Below, in pieces: positions 1-9,720 of a stretch of 12,434 bases of DNA. Under the pieces are notes generated by a model, which was given only the letters and a program-made list of their open reading frames with translations, had not been told where the DNA came from and ran no database searches. The DNA is taken from positions 1 through 12,434 of the forward strand of contig QEYB01001604.1 of the NCBI GenBank assembly GCA_017562135.1. The letters are read 5' to 3'. The stretch is from Dipylidium caninum. Lineage: Eukaryota; Platyhelminthes; Cestoda; Cyclophyllidea; Dipylidiidae. The number at the start of each line of letters is the position of its first letter. Within the stretch, counting starts at the first letter, position 1. The position numbers and the translations under genes are program-made.

Positions 1-568
1 ACATGGCATTGAGGCTCACTTCGCGAGATGCCTTGGTTGAATCCGGGCGAGTCCCTTGCGAAGACAATGCCTTTGCTCCGCTCCGCACCGACTCTGTCCT
101 CTTCGGAGCTCAAACCTGCCACACACGACAACATCACTGTCTCCATCATCCCACCCTTATGTCAATAACTCGTCTTTCCTCCGATACTCCAACAATGGCA
201 CTACGCTACTGTACTTGCCTTGGTCGACATCCGCGAGTCTTGCCGAAAGACAATGCTTTGCTCAGCGCTCCGCAGCCGCCTCTCTCCTCTTCAAGCTCAA
301 CCTGACACACACGAAAACATCACTGTCTACATCATCCCACCCTTCTTCCACACTACACCTCGTCTTTTCCTCCATACTCCAACAATGGCACTACGCTTCA
401 CTTCCGCATGCTTGGTGAATCCGCGAAGTCTTGCGAAGACATGCTTTGCTCACGCTCCGCACGCCTCTCTCCGTCTGTTCATCTCAACCTGCCACAACGA
501 AGACTACTGTCTCCTGTCATCCACCCTTCCTTCCACACTGCATCCTCGTCTTCTCCCATATTCCAACA

Positions 569-777
569 ATGGGCAACTATGCGGTTTCATTCGGCATGCC
601 GTGGAGAATCCGCGAAGTCTTGCGAAGAAACAATTGCTTGCGTCACGCTTCTCGCACCGCCTCTCTCATTCTTCACCTAACTCTTGCAAGACACGACAAC
701 ACCACTGTCTCCGTCTATCCCACTCTTCTCCACACGAAGAGAGATACACTCGTCTTTTCCTCTAAAATACTCCAACA
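569..777 (+). repeat. Diverged 209-bp unit
   Basis: This copy starts ATGGGCAACTATGCGG, has GGCATGCCGTGGAGAATCC in place of the usual GCATGCCTTGGTGAATCC, and adds extra bases in the second half. These include CTAACTCTTGCAAGACACG before the CGACAACA segment and CACACGAAGAGAGATACACT before CGTCTTTTCC. CTTGCAAGAC resembles a degenerate extra copy of the CTTGCGAAGAC motif, so part of the extra length may be an internal duplication from the first half. Confidence 0.6.
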
Positions 778-1330
778 ATGGCAAGGCAAGCTCACTTCGA
801 TGTTGGTAAATCGCGAGTCTGCGAAGACAATGCTTTGGCTCACGCTCCGCACTCCGCTCTATCTCTCTTCAGATCTCACCTGCCACCACGAAACATCACT
901 GTCTCCATCATCGCCACCCTTCTTCCACACTAGCAACCTCGTCTTCCTCCATACTCCAACAATGGCACAACGCTCACTTGCATGCCTTGGTGAATCCGCG
1001 AGTCTTTGGCGAAGACAATGCTTTGCTACGCTCCGCAACCGCCTCCCTCCTCTTCAGCTCAACCTGCCACACACGACAACATCAACACTGTCTCAGCATC
1101 CCACCTTCTTTCACCTCTACACTCGTCTTCTCTCCTACTCCAACATGGCACTCACGCTCACTTCGTCATGCCTTGGTGAATCCGGTGTCTTGCGAAGAAC
1201 AATGCTGTGCTCACCTCCCACCGCTTGTCTCTTCAGCTCAACCGCCAACACACGACAACTATCACTGTCTCCATCTATCGCCTTTCACAGACTTCTTCCA
1301 CACTAACTCGTCTTTCCTCATACTCCAACA

Positions 1331-1557
1331 ATGGCACTACGACATCACTCGCTACCTTGGTGAAGTCCGCGAGTCTTGCGAAGACAAAACAGCTGTCTGC
1401 TCACGCTCCAGGCGCTGGAGGACTTCCGCACCGCTCTGTCCTCTTACAGACCTCAACGCTGCCACCACACACGACAAATCAACTGTCTCCATCATGACCA
1501 CCCCATCGCTTCTTTCCACACTACACCTCGTCTTCCTCCATACTTCTGCCTCATACA
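1331..1557 (+). repeat. Expanded 227-bp unit
   Basis: About 44 bp longer than the consensus. Extra sequence lies around AAACAGCTGTCTGCTCACG, around CCAGGCGCTGGAGGACTTCC (which contains a small CCAGGCGCTGG near-palindrome), and in the stretch CATGACCACCCCATCGC. The anchor and CGCGAGTCTTGCGAAGACA at the left and CCACACTACACCTCGTC at the right keep it in register with its neighbours. The origin of the added bases is unclear. Confidence 0.6.
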
Positions 1558-1717
1558 ATGGCACTACGTACGCTCACTTCGCATGCCTTGGTGAAGTCCG
1601 CGAGTCTTGCGAAGACACCGCCTCACTCCTCTCTACTTGAAACATCGGACTGTCTCCGTCATCCCGTATTTCTTTCAACACTACAGTCCTTTCCTCCATA
1701 CTTCCACCCAACAAAAA
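1558..1717 (+). repeat. Shortened 160-bp unit
   Basis: The start is duplicated slightly (CTACGTACGCTCAC). After GCGAAGACA the sequence jumps to CCGCCTCACTCC, so roughly unit positions 56-76 are missing. The segment that normally reads CAGCTCAACCTGCCACACACG is replaced by diverged sequence. The unit ends in ACAAAAAATGG, an A6 run not found at other unit boundaries. Confidence 0.6.
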
Positions 1718-4500
1718 ATGGTCACTGCTCACTTCGCATTGCCTCCGCGAGTTTTTTGCGAAGACGCAATGCTTTTTGCCCGACGATCTCTGCCTCTGTC
1801 CCTCTTTCAGCTCAACCTGCAGAATACACGACATCACTGTCATCATCATCAACAGCCCTTTCTTCCACACTACACCTCGTCTTTCCTCATACTCCAACAA
1901 TGGCACTAACGCTCACTTCGCATGCCTTGAGAATCCGCGAGTCTTGGCGCGAAAGACATAATCTGCATTGCAAACGCTCCGCATACCGCCTCTGATCCTC
2001 TTCAGCTCAACCTGCCACATCACGACAACATCATGTCTCCATCATCCCACCCTTATTCCACACTACACCTCGTCTTTCCTCCATACTCCAACAATGGCAC
2101 TCACGCCTCACCTTCGCATGCCTTGGTGAATCCGCGAGTCTTGCGAAAGACAATGCTTTGCCAATCCTCGCTCCGCACCGCCTCTCTCTCTTCAGCTCAA
2201 CCTGCGCACAACACGACAACAATCACTGTCTCCATCATCCACCCTTCTTCCACACTACACACTCGTCTTTCCTCATACTCCAACAATGGCACTACGCTCA
2301 CTTCGCATGCCTTGGTGAATCCGCGAGTCTTGCGAAGACAATGCTTGCTCACGCTCCGCACCGCCTCTGTCCTCTTCAGCTCAACCTGCCACACACGACA
2401 ACATCACTGTCTCCATCATCCACCCTTCTTCACACACTACACGCTCGTCTTTCCTCCATACTCCAACAATGGCACTACGCTCACTTCGCATGCTTGGTGA
2501 ATCCGCGAGTCTTGCGAAGACAATGCTTTGCTCACGCTCGCATGCCGCCTCTCTCTCTTCAGCTCAACCTGCACACACACGACAACATCAACTGTCTCCA
2601 TCATCCCACCCTTCTTCCACACTACACCTCGTCTTTCCTCCATACTCCAACCAATGGCACACGCTCACTTCGCATGCCTTGGTGACAATCCGCGAGTCTC
2701 AGACTGCGAAGACACAATGCTTTCCAGCTCACGCTCCGCACCGCGCTCTCTCCTCGCTTCAGCTCAACCTGCCACACACGACAACATCACTGTCTCCATC
2801 AATCCCACCTTCTTCCACACTACACCTCGTCTTTCCTCCATACTCAACAATGGCAACTACGCTCACTTCGCATGCCTTGGTGAATCCGCGAGTCCTTGCG
2901 AAGACAATGCTTTGCTCACGCTCCGCACCGCTCTCTGTCCTCTTCAGCTCAACCTGCCACACACGAACAACATCACTGTCTCCATCATCCCACCCTTCTT
3001 CCACACTACACTCGTCTTTCTCCATACTCCAACAATGGCACTACGCTCACTTCGCATGCCTTGGTGAATCCGCGAGTCTTGCGAAGACAATGCTTTGCTC
3101 ACGCTCCGCACCGCCTCTCTCCTCTTCAGCTCAACCTGCCACACACGACAACATCACTGTCTCCATCATCCCACCCTTCTTCACACTACACCTCGTCTTT
3201 CCTCCATACTCCAACAATGGCACTACGCTCACTTCGCATGCCTTGGTGAATCCGCGAGTCTTGCGAAGACAATGCTTTCTCACGCTCCGCACCGCCCTCT
3301 GTCCTCTTCAGCTCAACCTGCACACACGACAACATCACTGTCTCATCATCCCACCCTTCTTCCACACTACAAACCTCGTCTTTCCTCCATACTCCAACAA
3401 TGGCACTACGCTCACTTCGCATGCCTTGGTGAATCCGCGAGTCTTGCGAAGACAATGCTTTGCTCACGCTCCGCACCGCCTCTCTCCTCTTCAGCTCAAC
3501 CTGCCACACACGAACAACATCACTGTCTCCATCATCACACCCTTCTTCCACACTACACCTCGTCTTTCCTCCATACTCCAACAATGGCACTACGCTCACT
3601 TTCGCATGCCTTGGTGAATCCGCGAGTCTTGCGAAGACAATGCATCGCAAACGCTCCGCACCGCCTCTCTCCCTCTTCAGCTCAACCTGCCACACACGAC
3701 AACATCACTGTCTCCATCATCCCACCCTTCTTCCACACTACACCTCGTCTTTCCTCCATACTCCAACAATGGCACTACGCTCACTTCGCATGCCTTGGTG
3801 AATCCGCGAGTCTTGCGAAGACAATGCTTTGCTCAAACGCTCCGCACCGCCTCTCTCCTCTTCAGCTCAACCTGCCACACACGAAACATCACTGTCTCCA
3901 ATCATCCACCCTTCTTCCACACTACACCTCGTCTTTCCTCCATACTCCAACAATGGCACTACGCTCACTTCGCATGCCTTGGTGAATCCGCGAGTCTTGC
4001 GAAGACAATGCTTTGCTCACGCTCCGCACCGCCTCTGTCCTCTTTCAGCTCAACCTGCCACACACGACAACATCACTGTCTCCATCATCCTCCTTCTTCC
4101 ACACTACAAACCTCGTCTTTCCTCCATACTCCAACAATGGCACTACGCTCACTTCGCATGCCTTGGTGAATCCGCGAGTCTTGCGAAGACAATGCTTTGC
4201 TCACGCTCCGCACCGCCTCTCTCTCTTCAGCTCAACCTGCCACACACGACAACATCACTGTCTCCATCATCCCACCCTTCTTCCACACTACACCTCGTCT
4301 TTCCTCCATACTCCAACAATGGCACTACGCTCACTTCGCATGCCTTGGTGAATCCGCGAGTCTTGCGAAGACAATGCTTTGCTCACGCTCCGCACCGCCT
4401 CTCTCCTCTTCAGCTCAACCTGCCACACACGACAACATCACTGTCTCCATCATCACACCCTTCTTCCACACTACACTCGTCTTTCCTCCATACTCCAACA

Positions 4501-4533
4501 ATGGCACTACGCTCACTTCGCATGCCTTGGTGA
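4501..4533 (+). other. Recurrent 10-codon micro-ORF at the unit start (probably not a gene)
   Basis: Each intact unit starts with an ATG in the context CAACAATGGC, which has A at -3 and G at +4 as in favourable eukaryotic start sites. It reads M-A-L-R-S-L-R-M-P-W and then TGA. The same micro-ORF repeats in dozens of units. There is no promoter, no longer conserved frame, and nothing to show transcription. It is listed because it is repeated and well conserved; the conservation is equally explained by the general conservation of unit positions 1-60. Confidence 0.15.
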
Positions 4534-4552
4534 ATCCGCGAGTCTTGCGAAG
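4516..4552. repeat. 7-bp inverted repeat in the conserved part of the unit
   Basis: CTTCGCA at 4516-4522 is the exact reverse complement of TGCGAAG at 4546-4552, with 23 bp between them. The pair recurs at unit positions 16-22 and 46-52 in nearly every copy, including copies that are otherwise diverged. The spacer holds CCTTGG and CGCG. The pairing could form a hairpin in single-stranded DNA or RNA, or be a two-site target for a DNA-binding protein. Only the symmetry is seen; the function is inference. The CENP-B box pattern is not present. Confidence 0.7.
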
Positions 4553-4580
4553 ACAATGCTTTGCTCACGCTCCGCACCGC

Positions 4581-4683
4581 CTCTGTCCTCTTCAGCTCAA
4601 CCTGCCACACACGACAACATCACTGTCTCCATCATCCCACCCTTCTTCCACACTACACCTCGTCTTTCCTCCATACTCCAACA
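4581..4683 (+). repeat. C-rich, nearly G-free half of the unit
   Basis: In the reference unit this 103-bp segment has only 6 G residues (5 in the commoner form with C at position 85) and is mostly C, T and A, so the opposite strand is almost C-free and purine-rich. Related short motifs recur inside it: CTCCATCATCC, CTTCTTCC, CTTTCCTCC and CTCCATACTCC, which suggests growth from short pyrimidine-rich words. The corresponding segment is the most variable part of the unit across the array, with frequent one-base gains and losses. No gene or RNA element is recognised in it. Confidence 0.75.
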
Positions 4684-5418
4684 ATGGCACTACGCTCACT
4701 TCGCATGCCTTGGTGAATCCGCGAGTCTTGCGAAGACAATGCTTTGCTCACGCTCCGCACCGCCTCTGTCCTCTTCAGCTCACCTGCCACACACGACAAC
4801 ATCACTGTCTCCATCATCCACCTTCTTACACACTACACCTCGTCTTTCCTCCATACTCCAACAATGGCACTACGCTCACTTTCGCATGCCTTGGTGAATC
4901 CGCGAGTCTTGCGAAGACAATGCTTTGCTCACTGCTCCGCACCGGCCTCTCTCCTCTTCAGCTCAAACCTGCCACACACGACAACATCACTGTCTCCATC
5001 ATCCCACCCTTCTTCCACACTACACCTCGTCTTTCCTCCATACTCAACAATGGCACTACGCTCACTTCGCATGCCTTGGTGAATCCGCGAGTCTTGCGAA
5101 GACAATGCTTTGCTCACGCTCCGCACCGCCTCTCTCCTCTTCAGCCTCAACCTGCCACACACGACAACATCACTGTCTCCATCATCCCACCCTTCTTCCA
5201 CACTACAACCTCGTCTTTCCTCCATACTCCAACAATGGCACTACGCTCACTTCGCATGCCTTGGTGAATCCGCGAGTCTTGCGAAGACAATGCTTTGCTC
5301 ACGCTCCGCACCGCCTCTCTCCTCTTCAGCTCAACCTGCCACAACACGACAACATCACTGTCTCCATCATCCCACCCTTCTTCCACACTACACCTCGTCT
5401 TTCCTCCATACTCCAACA

Positions 5419-5621
5419 ATGGCACTACGCTCACTTCGCATGCCTTGGTGAATCCGCGAGTCTTGCGAAGACAATGCTTTGCTCACGCTCCGCACCGCCT
5501 CTCTCCTCTTCAGCTCAACCTGTCTCCACATCCACACATACGCAACAACATCACTGTCTCCATCATCCCACCGCTCCCTTCTTCCACACTACAACCTCGT
5601 CTTTCCCTCCATACTCCAACA
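5419..5621 (+). repeat. 203-bp unit with two small insertions inside the core
   Basis: The first 100 bp match the consensus. After CTCAACCTG there is an extra TCTCCACATCCA-like segment and then CACATACGCAACAACATC in place of CACACACGACAACATC. A second insertion gives CCCACCGCTCCCTTC in place of CCCACCCTTC. The first added segment resembles the local GTCTCCATC word, which suggests slippage within the C-rich half. Confidence 0.65.
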
Positions 5622-6353
5622 ATGGCACTACGCTCACTTCGCATGCCTTGGTGAATCCGCGAGTCTTGGCGAAGACAATGCTTTGCTCACGCTCCGCACC
5701 GCCTCTGTCCTCTTCAGCTCAACCTGCCACAACACGACAACAATCACTGTCTCCATCATCCCACCCTTCTTCCACACTACACCTCGTCTTTCCTCCATAC
5801 TCCAACAATGGCACTACGCTCACTTCGCATGCCTTGGTGAATCCGCGAGTCTTGCGAAGACAATGCTTTGCTCACGCTCCGCACCGCCTCTCTCCTCTTC
5901 AGCTCAACCTGCCATACACGACAACATCACTGTCTCCATCATCCCACCCTTCTTCCACACTACACCTCGTCTTTCCTCCATACTCCAACAATGGCACTAC
6001 GCTCACTTCGCATGCCTTGGTGATCCGCGAGTCTTGCGAAGACAATGCAGTGCTCACGCTCCGCACCGCCTCTCTCCTCTTCAGCTCAACCTGCACACAC
6101 GACAACATCACTGTCTCCATCATCCCACCCTTCTTCCACACTACACCTCGTCTTTCCTCCATACTCCAACAATGGCACTACGCTCACTTCGCATGCCTTG
6201 GTTGAATCCGCGAGTCTTGCGAAGACAATTGCTTTGCTCACGCTCCGCACTCTCCTCTTCAGCTCAACCTGCCACACACGATAAACATCAACTGTCTCCA
6301 TCATCACACCCTTCTTCCACACTAACACCTCGTCTTTCCTCCATACTCCAACA

Positions 6354-6585
6354 ATGGCACTACGCTCACTTCGCATGCCTTGGTGAATCCGCGAGTCTTG
6401 CGAAGACAATGCTTTGCTCACGCTCCGCACCGCCTCTCTCCTCTTCAGCTCAAACCTGCCACACACGAACAACATCACTGTCTTCCACGTCACACGCGAG
6501 TCTTGCGAAGACAATGCTTGGTGAATGTCTCTCTACATCATCACACCCTTCTTCCACACTACCTCGTCTTCCTCATACTCCAACA
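6354..6585 (+). repeat. 232-bp unit with a shuffled fragment of the first half
   Basis: The first half is exact. Within the C-rich half, after CACTGTCTTCCACGTCACA, the stretch 6495-6519 repeats unit positions 36-60 (CGCGAGTCTTGCGAAG and the following ACAATGCTT). It runs on into GGTGAAT at 6520-6526, which matches unit positions 29-35. The fragment is therefore in the order 36-60 then about 26-35, the reverse of the normal order, joined through a shared CTTGGTG-like overlap. The unit then resumes with CATCATCACACCCTTC. This looks like insertion of a rearranged piece or template switching. Confidence 0.75.
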
Positions 6586-9547
6586 ATGGCACTACGCTCA
6601 CTTCGCATGCCTTGGTGAATCCGCGAGTCTTGCGAAGACAATGCTTTGCTCACGCTCCGCACCGCCTCTGTCCTCTTCAGCTCAACCTGCCACACACGAC
6701 AACATCACTGTCTCCATCATCCCACCCTTCTTCCACACTACACCTCGTCTTTCCTCCATACTCCAACAATGGCACTACGCTCACTTCGCATGCCTTGGTG
6801 AATCCGCGAGTCTTGCGAAGACAATGCTTTGCTCAACGCTCCGCACGCCTCTCTCCTCTTCAGCTCAACCTGCCACACACGACAACATCACTGTCTCCAT
6901 CATCCATCTCCCTTCTTCCACACTACACCTCGTCTTTCCTCCATACTCCAACAATGGCACTACGCTCACTTCGCATGCCTTGGTGAATCCGCGAGTCTTG
7001 CGAAGACAATGCTTTGCTCACGCTCCGCACCGCCTCTCTCCTCTTCAGCTCAACCTGCCATACACGACAACATCAAACTGTCTCCATCATCCACCCTTCT
7101 TCCACACTACACCTCGTCTTTCCTCCATACTCCAACAATGGCAACTACGCTCACTTCGCATGCCTTGGTGAATCCGCGAGTCTTGCGAAGACAATGCTTT
7201 GCTCACGCTCCGCACCGCCTCTCTCCTCTTCAGCTCAACTGCCACACACGACAACATCACTGTCTTCCATCAATCCAATCCCCTTCTTCCACACTACAAC
7301 CTCGTCTTTCCTCCATACTCCAACAATGGCACTACGCTCACTTCGCATGCCTTGGTGAATCCGCGAGTCTTGCGAAGACAATGCTTTGTCACGCTCCGCA
7401 CCGCCTCTCTCCTCTTCAGCTCAACCTGCCACACACGACAACATCACTGTCTCCATCATCCCACCTTCTTCCACACTACACCTCGTCTTTCCTCCATACT
7501 CCAACAATGGCAACTACGCTCACTTCGCATGCCTTGGTGAATCCGCGAGTCTTGCGAAAGACAATGCTTTGCTCACGCTCCGCACACGCCTCTCTCCTCT
7601 TCAGCTCAAACCTGCCACACACGAAAACATCACTGTCCTCCATCATCCACCCTTCTTTCCACACTACACCTCGTCTTTCCTCCATACTCCAACAATGGCA
7701 CTACGCTCACTTCGCATGCCTTGGTGAATCCGCGAGTCTTGCGAAGACAATGTTTGCTCACGCTCCGCACCGCTCTCTCCTCTCAGCTCAACCTGCCACA
7801 CACGACAACATCACTGTCTCCATCATCCCACCCTTCTTCCACACTACAAACTCGTCTTTCCTCCATACTCCAACAATGGCACTAACGCTCACTTCGCATG
7901 CCTTGGTGAATCCGCGAGTCTTGCGAAGACAATGCTTTGCTCACGCTCCGCACCGCTCTGTCCTCTTCAGCTCAAACCTGCCACACACGACAACATCACT
8001 GTCCTCCATCATTCACTCCTTCTTCCACAACTACACCTCGTACCTTCATCGCTCTCATACCTCCAACAATGGCACTCCACGCTCACTTCGCATGCTTGGT
8101 GAATCCGCGAGTCTTGCGAAGACAATGCTTTGCTCACGCTCCGCACCGCCTCTCTCCTCTTCAGCTCAAACCTGCCATACACGAACAACATCACTGTCTC
8201 CATCATCCCAGCCCTTCTTCCACACTACACCTCGTCTTTCCTCCATACTCCAACAATGGCACTACGCTCACTTCGCATGCTTGGTGAATCCGCGAGTCTT
8301 GCGAAGACAATGCATCGCACGCTCCGCACCGCCTCTGTCCTCTTCAGCTCAACCTGCCACAACACGACAACATCACTGTCTCCATCATACCCACCCTTCT
8401 TCCACCTACACCTCGTCTTTCTCCATACTCCAACAATGGCACTACGCTCACTTCGCATGCCTTGGTGAATCCGCGAGTCTTGCGAAGACAATGCTTTGCT
8501 CACGCTCGCACCGCCTCTGTCCTCTTCAGCTCAACCTGCCACAGCACGACACCATCACTGTCTCCATCATCACACCTTCTTCCACACTACACATCGTCTT
8601 TCCTCCATACTCCAACAATGGCACTACGCTCACTTCGCATGCCTTGGTGAATCCGCGAGTCTTGCGAAGACAATGCTTTGCTCACGCTCCGCACCGCCTC
8701 TCTCTCTTCAGCTCACAACCTGCACACACATAAGACAACATCACTGTCTCATCAATCCCCACCCTTCTTCCACACTAACACCTCGTCTTTCATCCATACT
8801 CCAACAATGGCACTACGCTCACTTCGCATGCCTTGGTGAATCCGCGAGTCTTGCGAAGACAATGCTTTTGCTCACGCTCCGCACGCCTCTCTCCCTTCAG
8901 CTCAACCTGCCACACACGACAACATCACTGTCTCCATCATCCCACCCCTTCTTCCACACTACACCTCGTCTTCCCTCCATACTCCAACAATGGCACTAGC
9001 TCACTTCGCATGCCTTGGTGAATCCGCGAGTCTTGCGAAGACAATGCTTTTGCTCAAGCTCCGCACGCTCCGCACCGCCTCTCTCCTCTTCACGCTCAAC
9101 CTGCCACACACGACAACATCACTGTCTCCATCATCCAACCTTCTTCCACACTAACACCTCGTCTTTCCTCCATACTCCAACAATGGCACTACGCTCACTT
9201 CGCATGCCTTGGTGAATCCGCGAGTCCTTGCGAAGACAATGCTTTGCTCACGCTCCGCACCGCCTCTGTCCTCTTCAGCTCAACCTGCACACACGACAAC
9301 ATCACTGTCTCCCATCATCACACCCTTCTTCCACACTACACCTCGTCTTTCTCCATACTCCAACATTGGCACTACGCTCACTTCGCATGCTTGGTGAATC
9401 CGCGAGTCTTTGCGAAGACAATGCTTGGCTCACGCTCCGCACCGCCTCTGTCCTCTTCAGCTCAACCTGCCACACACGACAACATCACTGTCTCCATCAT
9501 CCCACCCTTCTTCCACACTACGCTCGTCTTTCCTCCATACTCCAACA

Positions 9548-9720
9548 ATGGCACTACGCTCACTTCGCATGCCTTGGTGAATCCGCGAGTCTTGCGAAGA
9601 CATGCATCACGCTCCGCACCGCCTCTCTCCTCTTCAGCTCAACCTGCCACACACGACAACATCACTGTCTCCATCATCCCTTCTTCCACACTACACCTCG
9701 TCTTTCCTCCATACTCAACA
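9548..9720 (+). repeat. 173-bp unit with two short deletions
   Basis: GAAGACATGCATCACGCTCC replaces the usual sequence through GACAATGCTTTGCTCACGCTCC, and CATCATCCCTTCTTCC has lost CACC. The ATGCATC form is close to the ATGCATCGCA variant at 3641-3649 and 8311-8319, so the unit may descend from that variant lineage. Confidence 0.6.

Larger units (their letters stand above)
3..2093 (+). repeat. Diverged left block of the array (11 units)
   Basis: Units from 3 to 2093 are recognisably the same satellite but carry many more substitutions, insertions and deletions than units further right. Lengths run from 160 to 227 bp. Examples are GCATT for GCATG near 1738, the T-rich GAGTTTTTTGCGAAG near 1750, and disturbed second halves in the units at 569, 1331, 1558 and 1718. 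The anchor, CGCGAGTCTTGCGAAG and TCCACACTACACCTCG segments remain traceable in most units. Higher divergence at an array edge is expected where unequal exchange homogenises the interior better than the margin. Poor consensus quality near a contig end would look the same. Confidence 0.8.
4501..4683 (+). repeat. Reference satellite unit (183 bp)
   Basis: This copy matches the majority base at essentially every position and serves as the consensus in this annotation; it carries the G form of the position-85 dimorphism. Composition counted by hand is A 38, T 46, G 24, C 75, giving 54% GC and a GC skew of about -0.5. The unit at 6586-6768 appears identical. In order it holds the ATGGCA anchor (unit positions 1-6), a SphI-type palindrome GCATGC (20-25), a CCTTGG palindrome (25-30), CGCG (37-40), TTGCGAAGAC (45-54), two copies of GCTCAC (11-16 and 63-68), then a long C/T/A-rich stretch ending in CTCCAACA. 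It has no T4 run, polyA or TATA-like element. Confidence 0.92.

Noticed and set aside
3186..3695. 169-codon minus-strand ORF rich in R, K, E and D
   Set aside because: Each minus-strand frame of the consensus contains a stop; this ORF survives only because indels shift the frame around them. It repeats the same peptide words from unit to unit.
4528..4540. TTGGTGAATCCG resembling a tRNA B box
   Set aside because: The TC of GGTTCGAATCC is missing, and there is no A box at the right distance, cloverleaf or T-run terminator. No RNA polymerase III gene or tRNA-derived SINE can be supported.
4516..4540. CENP-B box
   Set aside because: TTCG is present but the required spaced A and CGGG do not follow, and the reverse strand does not match either.
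4925..6205. 426-codon open reading frame, with similar ORFs of 356-422 codons elsewhere
   Set aside because: Same reason: they are readings of the satellite in shifting frames. A C-rich, G-poor strand has few stop codons.
6829..8733. 634-codon plus-strand open reading frame, the longest in the window
   Set aside because: Its translation moves between frames: in some units it reads GESASLAKTML, in others VNPRVLRRQC for the same DNA. No frame is conserved, it has no domain, and it starts and stops inside repeat units.
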